Shown in pieces: positions 24,138-36,959 of a DNA stretch of 64,000 nt (within the stretch, counting starts at the first letter, position 1; each line of letters begins with the position of its first letter). Origin of the DNA: Sapria himalayana. Taxonomy: Eukaryota > Streptophyta > Magnoliopsida > Malpighiales > Rafflesiaceae. The notes beneath the pieces are model-generated. The model was not told the origin of the DNA. It saw nothing but the letters and a program-made list of their open reading frames with translations, and made no database searches. The position numbers and the translations under genes were made by a program. Where the stretch lies: positions 115,001-179,000 of the forward strand of contig JAREIK010000751.1 of NCBI GenBank assembly GCA_029783825.1, written 5' to 3'.

Positions 24138-25207
24138 TTTTTTTAAAGGAGTTAATTAATATTAGCCCTCTCTTTTGGCGAAGGAATACCATTTTTACAA
24201 GCTAAAATCTACCCATTCCCCACTTACAACCTTAATCTTTAACATCAAACTTAGAATTAAAATTAAAATTAAAATTAAAATAGCTAATCATCTATCCTAA
24301 AGAATCATTTGCAATGAATGAACTTATTTGATGTTAGCTTTAAATTTCTTGCGTGAAGCTTTAACATTCTTTGATATATTCTTTAGCATCCGATTGAGCT
24401 CCTACTTCTACGTGAGGTTTCCATATGTTCCTGCCCTCTTAGACTCCCAGAATATGCTTATTTTGTATAGACTTTACTGATTTCCTGCAAAAGAAGGCCA
24501 CATGTATACATACTCTGCATTCGTCTAGTTTACCTTATGGCTGCTCTTGCATCCTGCCTTTGATGTTATCCTTTGCTCTTTGATCCTGATGCACTTTTTC
24601 TTGTCTCCATTTCTGCTTACATCGGTGCCCCTTTAAACTCATAAGCTGATTCAAGCTTTTGCGTTTTGGACAGCTAATCATCCTGGTGCTCTTTGATGTT
24701 TTGGTCCTGATTTCCTGCCCTCTTAGCTAATCATCCTGATGCTCTTTGCTCTTTGATGTTATCCTTTGCTTTTACATCGGTGCCTCTTTAAACTCATAAT
24801 CTGATTCCAGCTATGGATAGCTTCCAGACCAGTCTCCTATTCTAGACACTTACAAGTCCAAATAAACTATAAAATACCATAAATTAACACATGACTTTTA
24901 ACAACATTCACACATAACCACTTACCTTATACATTAAAACAGACTGTAAACCATTAATAACAAAACATCACATGCTCTAAGATTCCAAAATTCCAGCAGC
25001 TGCTGGATTTTCTGGTTATTTATACTAGGAACTTCGCTGCTAAGAAAAAAGAAATTACAGTAAAATATGCTAACAACTATATCTAACCTTACCCTATTAC
25101 CTTCACCTCCATAATGTTCATACCTGCTAACCTGAAGAGATAGAAATTGCTCTGCACAGGAGCTACCACAATACCATAACAGTTAACAGCTTATATTCTT
25201 ATAATTC
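24138..25207 (-). other. LINE D 3' UTR
   Basis: This is noncoding. It contains a 6-bp AAAATT-type tandem at about 24250-24281 and an imperfect internal duplication: a phrase with GATGTTATCCTTTGCT and ACATCGGTGCC...TTTAAACTCATAA occurs at about 24562-24650 and 24755-24805. TTAACACATGAC near 24884-24895 is shared with B. Confidence 0.7.
24166..24200 (-). other. LINE D 3' terminal box
   Basis: The box carries one substitution (GGCGAAGG instead of GGCGGAGG). It lies 28 bp from the target-site duplication. Confidence 0.7.
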
Positions 25208-28200
25208 TCATATTTTATTTTTTCTATTAATACTACCCTTCCTAAATTTTAAATAAGGGAAGGCCTTCCTATCTAATCTCACTATTCCTTTTAATTTTTC
25301 TGGCATCGAAACCTCATCTAATTCATGTTCTCCTCTTATCGATCCTAATCTTGCAAGGCTATCCGCCAAAGTATTGGCTTCTTTATATATATGTAAGATT
25401 GATGCATTAAGCACTTTAATGAGGTTCAAAATTATTTCCATTTCTTCTTCATACCTCCAAAGAGTTATTTTTCCACTTACTAAATCTACCAATAGCATGG
25501 AATCTACTTGAATTTGTATATTTTCTAAATCTAACTTTTTACAGACATTTAATCCTATATTCAAAGCTTTGATCTCCGAGTGGAGAGTTGGGGATGCTTC
25601 AGTAGCCGATGTAAATGCTTTTATCACATTCCTGTTTGAGTCCCTTATTACTCCCCCCCACCCCCCCCCTCCACCTGCTATACCAATGTCCCTATTGAAG
25701 CTACCATCCGTATTTAGTGATATTTTACCTTCCGGAGGCTTATTCCAACTTATACTTTTTACCCATCCATGTTTAGTATTAGTAATAGCGAGGCCCCAGA
25801 ACATTCCAGCTGCCTTATTCAAACAAAAACCATCAACTTTTATAGGGTTTATACTAGATATATTTCTGATTTCTTTAATTATATCTTTTATAATTTCATT
25901 TGAATTCATTCTTATACCCTCAAATTTACTCTTATTACGAGCTTTCCATAGGCACCATATTACTATATGAGGTAGATTCTGAGTAAGCCAATTTTTGATA
26001 TGACTACTAGAGTTTTCATTCTCCCAATTCTTAATTCTATCAATTATTCTATCCTCTTTTTTACTTATTTGTATCAGGTCTCCTAATTCCCTCCAGACTG
26101 CTGCAGCGATTCTTCCACTTGAGAGTAGATGATCCATTGATTCTTCTTCTGCAAAGCAACATTCACATCTGGAGGCCATTTTAACACCTTTTCTTTTCAC
26201 ATTAGTGTCCACAGGCAGTACATTTACCAAAACTTTCCATGCCAGGGAGCACATTTTCTATGGAATACCTGCTTTCCAGGCCCATTTAAATAAAGATTGC
26301 ACGGGTTTTTTTCCTTCTTATCAATTCTTTTGCTGACTTTAACGTAAAATTACATTGTGGATTAAGGGTCCATTTCCATCCCGATTTTTTCAGTAGTGAG
26401 TGAGCATCTACTATTTCCTTTTGGTTTTCCAATGCTTTCCAGTTATTTGATTTCTGCCTAACGTGATTGTGTTCTTGTTCTAGATATTTTGCTCGCATAT
26501 ATTTTGCCCAGAGGGAATCATTTTCTTTTATCCTCCACCAACCTTTACAGTCCCAGGCAGTCGCCATGTCCTGTAAATTAATGATGCCTAACCCTGCTTC
26601 CACTTTTGGATAACAGATGTCCTTCCAATTTTTCTAGTGAATTTTCTGCTTTCCATTTTTTTACCCCATAAAAAATTTGCCATTTCCATTTCTAGTTTAT
26701 TTGTGAATTTCCTAGGAGGGTGTATGACTGATATAATATGTACCAGTGTACTTTGAAGAACATGAGAGATTAATGTAATCCTCCCACCAAACCCTAATAG
26801 ATCTACTTTCCAACCTGCTATTTTCCTTCTCATTTTATCATGTAATGGTGTTAGATAATTTTCTCTCAGCCTTCCTTCGCATATCGGACAACCTAAATAT
26901 ACTAAAGCATCTTTTCTATGTTTAAAACCCGTTATGTTTTTAATTTTTTTACCGCTTTTTCAGAAGATTTTTTTGCTAACATAAATTGACTTTTATCTTT
27001 ATTAAGGGCTTGACCTATTTCCTTCTCAAATAATTGTAGAAGGTCCATAAGGTTCTTCATTGAACTTTTATTCGCATTTGTGAAAATAATAATATCATCT
27101 GCATAAGCTAAACAACTTATTCTCGGAGTATTTTTTGGCTGTCTGAAGGGGATTATTTTTCCCTCTGACATTCTTTTATTTAAATTAATAATTAACAATT
27201 CTAAGTACATATCAAATAATAAGGGCGATAATGGGTCCCCCTGTCTCAAGCTACGTCTTGGTTTGAATTCTTCACCTTTCATTCCATTTACAATGATTCT
27301 AACCCAAACGATTGATACACATCTATATATTAAATCAATACATGTTTCAAAGAAGCCAAATTTCCTCATAACGAAACAGAGTGTATGCCATTCTACTCTA
27401 TCAAATACCTTAGATAAATCTAGCTTAACTACTAAGTTACTTCCCCTCGTTTTATATGTTATTTCTTTCATCATTTCTGATGCTAATCTAATATTTTCAA
27501 TCATTAATCTATTCTTTACAAACCATGTTTGCTCATGTGATATTATAAATGGTAAAATATTACTTAGTCTGTTTTGAATTATTTTAGCAATGATCTTATA
27601 AATAGCATTACATAAACTTATAGGCCTAAAATCCTCACATTTTTGTGGTGATTCTTTTTTGGGGATTAGCACTATGAAAGAGTTTTCCCATGCATTAGGA
27701 ATGTCCGCCCCTACAAAAAAACTGGCAATTGCAGGAATAAAATCTTTTTTGATAATGGGCCAGTTTAACTGAAAAAAATAATTATTCCCACCATCTGGCC
27801 TGCTGCACTATCCTTATCCAGATTAAACACTGCATTTTTAATCTCTTCTTCCTCCGGAATCTTTTTCATCATTTGATTTTGTTCTAATGAGATGACTGTG
27901 TTGATCCCATCCATTAATGAGTTTCCTACCTGAGGAGCTTGTCTGCATAGATGACTTTTAAAAAATTCCTCAAAGAGGATTCCTATCTACTTGTCATCTT
28001 CAACCCATGTTCCCTCATTAGTTTTTAGGCCCTTGATTTTATTTTTTTGAGCCTTAATTTTGCACATGTTATGAAAAAATTTAGTGTTTCTTTTTCCATT
28101 TTTCAACCATTTAATTTTTGAACACTATTTCCAGTATACTTCCTCCATATGCAACTTAAGCCTCAAGTCCCCTTTAGCCTTATTTAGTTCTTGCCTCGTT

Positions 28201-29141
28201 ACCTCTTTGTTATAATTATCATATTCTAATTCCAGTTTTTCTACTTTTTCCTCTGCTTGCTTTATTATTTGATTTAAATTTCCAAAGACTTCTTTATTCC
28301 ATATTTTTAGACATTTTTTTAATCTATGAAGCTTAACCATTAATACTTGCATCGGTTTCCCCATTGTTGGCTCCATCCAGGATTCAGTTACCAATTTTCC
28401 AAAGCCAGCGTGCTTTTCCCACATATTCTAAAATTTAAAGTTACCTAAGACTCGGTTATTCTTATAGATTGTAATGAGCAATGGGCAATGATCCGAACAT
28501 GTTCTATTTAGATGTCTTAGCCATGTAACCCCATGCAAAGCTACCCACTTAGCATTACATAGTGCTCTGTCCAGTCTGGCCCAAATTGTGCTTCTTTTAC
28601 TCTGGTTATTACACCAAGTATAACTTGAACCTGTGAAATCTATTTCCATTAATTTCGAGCTTGAAATCGCCTCATTAAATTGTGTCATTGCTATTGGATC
28701 CGGGGTTTTACCTCCTTTCTTTTCTTGATTGCTCCTGATTATATTGAAATCATCTCCTATAATCCAGGGTACTTTCCTAGTTTCGATATTCTGCATTTCC
28801 TCCCACGGTGCTAACCTTGATTTTTTATCATTTTTAGCATATACAACCGATATTATTTCATCTGTTTCTTTATTTATTTTAAAATGTACTACCTGTTCTG
28901 TATCTTTTAAGATTTCAATGTCCAAATAATTGTGCCACATTATCCATAGTTTACTATTTGTATTAGCATATGCATTGTTAAACCCTAGTTTTTGGCTGTA
29001 GTTGATTAATTGATCCTTCTGGATCATAGGCTCCGCAATGACTACAAGAGAAATTCTATGGATTTTAATTAATTGTTTTAACCTATTTATCGAGGGATTA
29101 TTAGCAACCCCTCTGATGTTCCAATAAAGGCATCTATCCAT
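25208..29141 (-). pseudogene. LINE D ORF2: endonuclease-RT-zf-RVT-RNase H
   Basis: The endonuclease is open for 237 codons (28428-29141): MDRCLYWNIRGV, WIIGDDFN (a GGDFN variant), TWCNNQ, ARLDRALCN and SDHCPLLI. TAG stops then replace Gln at 28428-28430 (KF-stop-NMW) and 28125-28127 (YWK-stop). A broken linker follows, then RT at 26932-27672 with LDLSKVFDRVEW, SLRQGDPLSPLLF and YADD (27094-27105). Thumb pieces are 26588-26833 and 26286-26603. The last 348 codons (25208-26254) are open and hold zf-RVT (SRCECC) and RNase H with TDGS, SEIKAL, VDS and EANTLAD intact. A C-run at 25653-25669 lengthens the glycine turn of RNase H to GGGGGWGG. Confidence 0.93.
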
Positions 29142-30512
29142 TTATTCCTAGGTTAGTTTGGGATCTAGTAGTACACTTAGTCTCATATTTTATGTTTAAA
29201 TATTTTTTCCTACTCCTTGGGGTCTTATTTGCATTTGAGTTAACTTCTATTTTTTCATAATATTTATCCTGCCACCCAAGCTGCATTGCCATTATTTTTA
29301 TGGCTTCCTTGGCTTGAGTTCTAGTGAGCTTTGTCCGATCTTCCTCATAAATATCCAAATCATCCTTCCCCTTTTCTATATAAGATGCCTGATCCTCTTC
29401 TTCTCCACCTATTGAAGGACAACTAAACACCTCTGCATCTTCCTCTGGGAAATCCAAGAGGTCATCCTCTATCCAGTTATAGTCTTTCAACTTTTCTTTT
29501 AAAATTATTCTAGTTTTAATTTTCTTGTTCCTCTTCTTTCTACCCTTTACCTCTTCCCATTTTTCTCCCCCCCCCCCCAGCTTATCTCCTTCCTCCATGC
29601 TTCCTTCATGATTTATTCTGTTGCTAGCCTCTCCCTCTCCTAATAACTTACTCACTTTCTCTCTCATATACCCCTCTTCTTCTTCCATTAAACCTGCTTC
29701 AATTACAGGTTTCTCTCCAGCCCCTCCCTCCTTCCTAATCCATTTTCTACCATTTTTTTTCTATCTTCTAACCCTTTCACATTTTCTGATTGTTCTGTAC
29801 CCATCTTACACACCCCCGATTCATGCCCAAGTCTCTTACATTTTATGCAATAAGTAGGTAGATTTTCGGGAATAACAGGTTGCCAAAACCCATTATTCTA
29901 CCCATCCTCTCCATTACCGATCCAGATCATATTAGGTGGCTAAGTGAGTAGGTTACCCTCTACACACATGCGAGCCTTGCTTGGCCTTGCCATATAAACA
30001 GTAGCTTCATCACGAATTATAGGTTTACCCAAACAAGATGAAATTGTGTAGAGAGCTTGTGAGTTAAACAAATATAATGGGAGATTCGGTAAGGAAAACC
30101 ATACCGGGGCTAAAGGCGCCTCCTCCAGTGGACTGAACTCCTTCGTCCACCTCAAAACGCACATGGGGAAGCCGTTAACTTGTCATAGACCTCTATGCCA
30201 TAAGCGGTAGAAGTCCTCAATCATAAAACACTGCAGGAAGATGTGCTTTGCGTCGTAGTTAGCTAGCTTCACCCTTCCCGTAAGCTTTAACGAGGAGATA
30301 AACTACTGTATTTCCTTCGGGCGAGGCCCTCCATAAGAAAACTTACCAATAAGCATATATTCAAAGGGCTCCATGAACTTGCGCATCTCTTCTGATGAAA
30401 AAACAATCACGGGACTCCCGTGTTTGTTTCCGAAGCAACATGAGGGAGGCGCGGGCTCTCTTAATATCGAAGCAAATGACTTGTTGTTTAGTAATAAGTC
30501 TTTTTGCTCCAT
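29134..30512 (-). pseudogene. LINE D ORF1, DUF4283/CCHC gag-like, broken
   Basis: It starts MEQKDLLLNNKSFASIL at 30512. A TAG follows EIQ just after the KFSYGGPRP segment (30303). A TGA replaces Trp in GLWQV near 30184, and TAG codons occur at 29940-29942 and near 29901. The zinc knuckle CIKCKRLGHESGVC is complete. A frameshift in an A/G-rich stretch (29690-29765) separates it from the open acidic C-terminal part at 29134-29688, which contains a C-run-encoded LGGGGEKW. The tail KCTTRSQ is conserved. Confidence 0.88.
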
Positions 30513-30639
30513 TTTTAGCTTGAGAGGAGCTTGATTTGAGCAACAATGGTGAGATTCTCTCTCTATAAATTGAGATTTTCTCTCTCTACGAGCTTGAGAG
30601 CATCAAGCAAACCCCTAGCCGAGTTTGAGATTTTTAGTT
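30513..30639 (-). promoter_or_regulatory. LINE D 5' leader with GAGA repeats
   Basis: ATAGAGAGAGAATC and GTAGAGAGAGAAAATC are present on the element strand (30555-30567 and 30574-30588). Outward of GAGAGC it extends about 40 bp further than in G, so D may hold the most complete 5' end. Confidence 0.5.
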
Positions 30640-30656
30640 TTCTTATTACTCTTCTT
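30640..30656. repeat. Target-site duplication of LINE D, 5' side
   Basis: TTCTTATTACTCTTCTT differs from the left copy (24121-24137) by one C/T change. It is followed by ATTCTTC of the tract. Confidence 0.75.
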
Positions 30657-30858
30657 ATTCTTCTTCATATTCTGCATCTTCTTCTTCATTTTCTTCTTTT
30701 TTTTTTTCTTTTTTTTCTTTTTTTTTTTTCTTCTTTTTCTTCTTCTTCTACTTTTTCTTCTTTTTCTTATTCATCTTATTCTTCAACTCTTTCCTTTTTT
30801 TTTATCATTCATCCTCTTCTTCATATTCTTCATATTCTTCTTCTTATTTCAATTCATT

Positions 30859-30875
30859 TTCTTCTTCCTCTTCTT
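30859..30875. repeat. Target-site duplication of LINE E, 3' side
   Basis: TTCTTCTTCCTCTTCTT matches 36943-36959 at 16 of 17 positions. By itself the match is low-complexity; support comes from the empty site at 53328-53344. Confidence 0.6.
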
Positions 30876-31904
30876 TTTTTTATAAAGTTTTTGTTTATTA
30901 ATTATAACCCTCTCTTTTGGTGGAAAAATACCATTTGTACAAACTAGCATCTACCTTTGCCCCTTTTACACCCTTGCCTAATTTCTAATAAAACTTTGTG
31001 ACTTGAAATTTGCTAAATATTTTAAACTAAATAAAACACTTTTATATTCTAGAAATGAGCTTTTTGGTATCTTTGGTTTTATCTTTGCTCTTCCTCTTTA
31101 TACTCTAGCATAATTCTGGTTGGCACTTTCACACTTTTGCTTTCGTGGTGCACCAAATTAAAGTCTGCCGCCCCTCCTACTTTCCCTTATTTTGGTAGGC
31201 TCCTTGGTTTTACAAGTGCTACTTACCTGCAAAACAACTAAATACAATGTATTTACATAATAATCTTAACCCCAATACTTACCTTTGTGCTTTACAGCAT
31301 AAATATAACATTCAAGCCTCCTTGCTGCTTTTCCCATTGCTCTAAATGTTGACTACCTATGCCCTTTAAGTCTTCTTACATACACTTGCACATGTGCCGC
31401 TCTTTGACTCCATTGTCCTGGACTGTTTCGGATCTGAATGACTGCAGATTTTTGCCCCCTCCCAAGCACCTATTCTAGACACTGACAAATCCTAATAACC
31501 TATTAACTTCAATAAATTAACACATGCAACTTCCTCTCCTTTAACACTTTAATACAGACCCTAAACATTAACACATACTCTTTAGACAATGCATAACATA
31601 GAGCTTCATGCCCACCATTTTTACAGACTTCCACTGCTGTTCCAGACTCTTATAGCTGTTGGACTTTCTGCACTTCTGTGGATAATGATCTTCTCACTGC
31701 GCTGCTAAGAAAATAGAAAAAGAGAACAAAGCACAGAAAATTCTAGCACTCCTTGTAGCTTTTTTTTTCCACCTAACTCCTTATTTCTCTTTTAAGAGTT
31801 GCTATTAAACTTCCTTGTAGAGATAGTATTCCCCTGCACAGAAGACTACCCACCATACCAATTAATTTTATCTCAATATATATTCCAGTGTTAACTAAAA
31901 TCAC
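30876..31904 (-). other. LINE E 3' UTR
   Basis: This is 1.0 kb of noncoding sequence. The segment around 31485-31530 (AATTAACACATG) and CTGCTAAGAAAA near 31702 recur in the B and D 3' UTRs. No ORF is supported. Confidence 0.7.
30908..30942 (-). other. LINE E 3' terminal box (degenerate)
   Basis: This is the most altered copy: GGTGGAAAAATACC instead of GGCGGAGGAATACC. The change removes the 5' arm of the proposed hairpin, as expected for decay after insertion. Confidence 0.65.
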
Positions 31905-34900
31905 CTATTTTTTATCCTTTTTACTCATTCTACCCTTTTTCACTCTTAGATAAGGAAAGACAACTTATCTAGTCTTGCTATTCCCTTTAATTTTTCTGGC
32001 ATAGACTCCTCATCGTACACAATTTCCCCTTTAACCGAGCCTATTCTAGCAAGGTTATCCACCAGTATATTTGCCTCTCTGTATATGTGTAATATCGATG
32101 CATCCAGTTCTTTAATGAGAGAAATTATATTTCAATTTCTTCCTCATGCCTCCATAGAGTTATTCTTTTAGCTACTAAATCCACCAATAACATTGAATCC
32201 ACTTGAATTTGTAGATTTTTAAAGCCTGACTTTTTACAGACATATAATCCTTTTTTCAATGCCCTAATTTTCGAGTGAAAAGCCAAAGAGGCTTCACTAA
32301 CAAGAGTTTCCTAATATTTTCTTTAAAGTCTCTTATTACCCCTCCTCCCCCTGTTATTCCTATATCCCTATTGAAACTACCATCCATATTAAGAGATGGC
32401 TTTCCTTCAGAGGGCATATTCCAACTTATGCTTTTTATCCAATGATGCTTAATTATGTTAGTGGTGAGGTCCCATGTGTTCCTAACTACTTTATCTATGT
32501 CCATGTTATCTACTATAATAAGCTTTATGCATGATATATTACTAATTTCTTTCCTAATATCTTTTAAAATTTAGACTAAATTCATCTTTATACCCTCAAA
32601 TCTACTTTTGTTTCTGGCTTTCCATAAGCACCAAATAACTACGTGTGGTAAATTTTGAGTTAGCCAATTTCTAGTGGGACTTCTTGAATCTTCTCTTTCC
32701 CATTTTTTTAATTCTTTCTATTAATCCCTCCTCTTTATTACTAACTTGATTAAATAATTCCAGCTCTTTCCAGACTTATGCTGCAATTTTTCATTCTGAA
32801 AATAAATGATCCATAGATTCTACTGCTTCAAATCAATAGTCACATCTAGATACCATTTTTATGCATTTTCTTTGCATATTAGTATCAACGGGTAAGGAAT
32901 TCACAAGTGCTTTCCATGCTAGCAAGCATATTTTTTGTGGGATGTCTGCCTTCCAAGCCCAATTAAATAATAATTGCACAGGTTTTTTCTTTCTAATCAA
33001 TTCCTTTATCAATTTTAGTGTAAAGTTACCTTGCGGGGTAAGAGTCTATTTCCAACCACTTTTTTTTAGTGTTGAGTGTGATTTTACCATCTCCTTCTAT
33101 TTTTCTAGTGCTTTCCAATTATTCAAGGTTTTCTTCAGGTTCTTATCCTTGTTTCCTATATATTTAGCTCTCATATATTTAGCCCAAAGGCTATCACTTT
33201 TTTTAGCATCCACCATCCTTTACAGTCCCAGGTAATGGCCATGTCCTGTAAACTGATTATGCCTAAACCTACTTCTTCTTTTGGGTAGAAAATATCCTCC
33301 CAGTTCTTCCAATGAAGTTTGTGTCTCCCCTCTCTTTTACCCCATAAGAAGTTTGTCATTTCTAGTTTTAGTTTTTAGTAAATTTCTTAGGAGGGTGAAT
33401 GAATGATAAGATATGTACCAGCGTGCTTTGAAGAACATGAAAGATTAATGTAATCCTTCCCCCAAATCCAAGTAGCTCTTCTTTCCATCCCGTTATTTTC
33501 CTTCTCATTTTATTTTGTAGAGTTATTAGATACATCTCTCTTAATCTGCCCTCATATATAGGACAACCTAGGTATATCAAAGCTCCTTTATTATGAGTGA
33601 AGCCTATGATAGTTTCAATCTTATTCGCCACTTTCTCATTGGTTTTTGTGGCTAACATAAACTGACACTTTTTTTTATTCACTACTTGCCCCATTTTAAT
33701 CTCAAATATTTGTAGGAGATCCATTAGATTCCTCATCAATCTTCTACTTTCATTCATAAAAATTATGAGATCATCAGCATAAGCTAAACATCCTATTATT
33801 GGGGTGTTTTTTGGTTGCCTAAAAGAAATTATCATACCTTCAGACATTCTTTTTTTTTTAATTGAGGATCAGTAGTTCTAAATATATATCAAATAATAAA
33901 TGATACAATGGGTCCCCTTGCCTTTAACTTCTTTTTGGCTTATATTCCTCGCCTTTCTTTTCATTTACAATAACTATGACCCATACACTAGAAACATATA
34001 TATATATTAAATCAATGCATAATTCAGAAAAGCCAATTTTCCTCATAGTAAAGTAGAGTGTGTCTCATTCTACCCTATCAAATGCTTTAGACAAATTTAG
34101 CTTAACTACTAAATTATTCCCTCTTGTTTTAATTGATAACTCTCTCATCATTTCAGATGCAGTCTTATATTTTCAATCATTATCCTATTATTGACAAACC
34201 TCTTTTTTTCCTGAGATATTATAAATGGCAAGATATTACTTAGTCTATTTTGCAATATTTTTGCTAAAATCTTATAAATCGCATTGCATAAACTCATGGG
34301 TCTAAAATATTCACATTTCTGTGGTGATTCTTTTTTTGGAATTAACACAATAAATGAATTTTCCCATGCCTTAAGAATATCCGCCCCTACAAAAAAAACT
34401 TGCGATTGCAGGAACAAGATCATTTTTAACAATATGCCAACTTAGCTTGAAAAGATAATTATTCCAACCATTTGGCTCTGTTGCACTATCTTTGTCCAGG
34501 CTGAATATCGCATTTTTTACCTATTCTTCCACAGGGATCATCTCTATCATTTGATTTTGATTATTTGTGATAGTTGCACTGATCTCTTTCATTAAAGAAT
34601 CCCCTTCGTGATGAGCATGACCACATAAGTGATTTTTTTAAAATTCCTCAAAGAGGATTCCTAGTTTCTTATCTTCTTCCACCCATATTCTCTCATCATT
34701 TTTTATTCCTTTACTTTATTTTTGTGGGCTTTTATTTTACTCATATTATAAAAAAATATTGTGTTTCTATCGTCATCTATAAGCCATTTAATTTTTACAT
34801 GCTGTTTCCAATAGATTTCTTACATATGCAATTTGAGTCTCAATTTACCTTTGGCTTTACTTAGTTCTTGTCTAATTTATTCGTTATGTGTGTTATGGTA

Positions 34901-35815
34901 TTCTAATTCTAGCTTTGCCAGTTCTTCCTCTGCCTACTTTATTTTTTGGTTTAAATTTCCAAAACCCTATCTATTCCATGATTTTAGACATCTTTTTAAT
35001 CTATATAACATAACCATTAGAGCCTGCATAGGCTTTCCCAATGCTGGCTCTATCCAAGACTCTCTCACCAACCTTTCGAATTCTAAGTACTTTGCACACA
35101 TATTTTGAAATTTTAAACTACCTGCTGCACGATGATTCTTATGAATTGTTATGAGCAAATGGCTATGGTCCGAGCAGGTTGTGTTTAAATGCCTCGGTCC
35201 TATAACCCCATGTGAGGCTACCCAATTTGCATTGCACATAACCCTGTCCATCTTTGCCCAAATTGCTCCTCTTTTCCTCCAATTATTACACTAAGAATAA
35301 CTTGAGCCTATAAAATCTATTTCCATTAAATTAGTACTAGCGATTGTGTCATTAAATTGTGTCATAGCCACTATGTCTGGGGTGTTTTCTCTCTTTTCCT
35401 GAGCGCTTCTTATTACATTAAAATCCCCTCCTATAATCCATGGGGTATTTTTTATTGCAATGTTCTGCATCTCCATCCATAAGTCTAATCTGGCTTTTTT
35501 ATCATTTTTAGCAAACACTAGCGAAATTATTTCTTCTACTTCTTTATTTATTTTAAAATGAATTGCCTACTCTGTATATTTTAATATTACAATGTTTTTA
35601 TAATTGTGCCACATAATCCAAAGTTTACTATTTAAGTTTGCATATACATTATTAAACCCTAAAATTTCATTGTATCTAATTATTTGATTCTACTGGATCA
35701 TAAGCTCTGCAATAATTACTAAAGGAATTTTATATGTTTTTATTAATTATTTCAGCATGTTTATCGAAGGGTTATTAGCCACCCTCCTAATATTTCAATT
35801 AAGACATCTCTCTAT
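31905..35815 (-). pseudogene. LINE E ORF2: endonuclease-RT-zf-RVT-RNase H, heavily broken
   Basis: The ORF2 ATG is mutated to ATA at 35813-35815. The endonuclease survives as 35291-35518 (WIIGGDFNVIRS) and 34967-35251 (DRVMCN, SDHSHLLI). RT survives as 34148-34432 (a T8 frameshift lies near 34392) and 33368-33847 with YADD (33770-33782). The Trp after FDRVE motif A is TGA (34075-34077). A zf/thumb piece is at 33171-33359. RNase H starts LNMDGSFNRD (32256-32504), is frameshifted, has Lys in place of the catalytic Glu (HSKIRA), and has a last frameshift near 31950. Confidence 0.88.
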
Positions 35816-36912
35816 TAAATCCTGATTTTGCTTGAGATCTTATTGTGAATTTAGACTCATATGTCTTATTCAGATATTTTTTTTTTCATATTCCTTGAGG
35901 TCTTAGGTGTGTTAGTAATGACTTGAATTATTTCATTATATTTTACCTGCTACCAGAGATGCATAGTCATTCATTTTATGGCCTTCGTGGCTTGATCCCT
36001 AGTGAACTTTTCTCAATCTTCCTCATAAATTTCTAAATCATCCTTCACTTTTTCTAAGTTACCCTCACCATTTTCTTCTTCCCTGCCTATTGGAGGATAG
36101 CTAAAAACATCTGAATCCTCATCTGGAAATTCTAGAAGATCATCATTTATCTAGCTGTAGTCCTCCAGCTTCTCCTTTAAACCCCTTCTAGATTTAATTT
36201 TCTTTGCCCACTTCCTATTTCCTTTCAACTCTTCTCATCCTTCATTCTTTTCAACCTCTTCCTCTCCCTCTATGCTCACCTCTATTTCTTGCAGCTGTAT
36301 ACCTTCATCCCTTTTCCTTTTTGCAACTATATTTCTATTGCTTCCTCCCTCCTCCTCTAGTGGATAACTCTCCTCATCTCTCATACCCTCCCTTCCTCTT
36401 CTCCTAAACTTATCTCCAATAATTCACCCCCTTCTAGCCTCTCTCTCTGTGGCCTTTCGCGACTCCCTCGCCCCTCCGTATCCATTTTTCTACCCTTCTT
36501 CCTCTATCTTTCTGCACCTTCCCCTTACCCTTCTCCTCTATCCCCACCCTACACCCCCCCATATCATGCCCTAGCTTTTTGCATCCTAGGAAATAAGAAG
36601 GCAAGTTTTCGGGTATGACAGATTGACAAAACCCATCATTCTGCCCACCCTCTCCACTACCTATCCATATTTTGTTAGGTGGATGTGTAAGTAAGTTACA
36701 CTCTACACATACACGGGCATTACTAGGCCTTGTCATAAAGATTGTAGCCTCATCCCAAAGCATAGGCTTGCCGAAGCAAGAAGAGATAGCATACAGTGCA
36801 TAAACATTATATAAAAACAATGGAAGGTTCGGCAAGGAGAACCATACCGGGGGCTAGAGGTGCCTCCTCAAGTGGACTGAATTTTTTCATCCACTTCAAG
36901 AAGACCACGCAT
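35808..36912 (-). pseudogene. LINE E ORF1, 5'-truncated fragment
   Basis: It begins abruptly at LKWMKKFSPLEEAPLAP (36850-36912), with an extra C near 36849-36852 shifting the frame. It is then open at 36434-36835. In the zinc knuckle the first Cys is Phe (SYFLGCKKLGHDMGGC), so metal binding would be lost. Downstream the acidic linker has stops. The 8-nt ORF1/ORF2 overlap is mutated and the ORF1 stop is lost. Confidence 0.8.
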
Positions 36913-36942
36913 CCTTCATGTGTTTTCTTTCACTTCTTATTC

Positions 36943-36959
36943 TTCTTCTTCCTTTTCTT
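36943..36959. repeat. Target-site duplication of LINE E, 5' side
   Basis: TTCTTCTTCCTTTTCTT is followed by CTTTAATTTTACTTC. The continuing flank aligns with 53345 onward (CTAATTATAATTC), supporting placement here. Confidence 0.6.

Larger units (their letters stand above)
24138..30639 (-). mobile_element. LINE copy D (full length, 6.5 kb)
   Basis: This is a complete element with a 17-bp target-site duplication and a paralogous empty site at 53070-53086. It keeps the longest open endonuclease among B/D/E and a continuous zf-RVT plus RNase H frame of 348 codons. ORF1 is broken by several stops and a frameshift. Confidence 0.92.
30640..30875. repeat. (TTC)n/(GAA)n tract between D and E (shortest)
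   Basis: Only 236 bp separate D and E. The order of landmarks (TTCAACTCTTTC, ATTCATCCTCTTC, CAATTCATTTTCTTC) parallels 53087-53330 in the G-H tract, so it is the paralogue of that stretch. Confidence 0.9.
30876..36942 (-). mobile_element. LINE copy E (5'-truncated in ORF1, 6.1 kb)
   Basis: It has the terminal box, 3' UTR and broken ORF2, and then ORF1 only from about residue 120 onward. Recognisable element sequence ends near 36912, and about 30 bp of unexplained sequence precedes the duplication at 36943. It belongs to the B/D/E group. It shares the RNase H Glu-to-Lys change with B and the RT Trp-to-stop with G and H. Confidence 0.88.
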
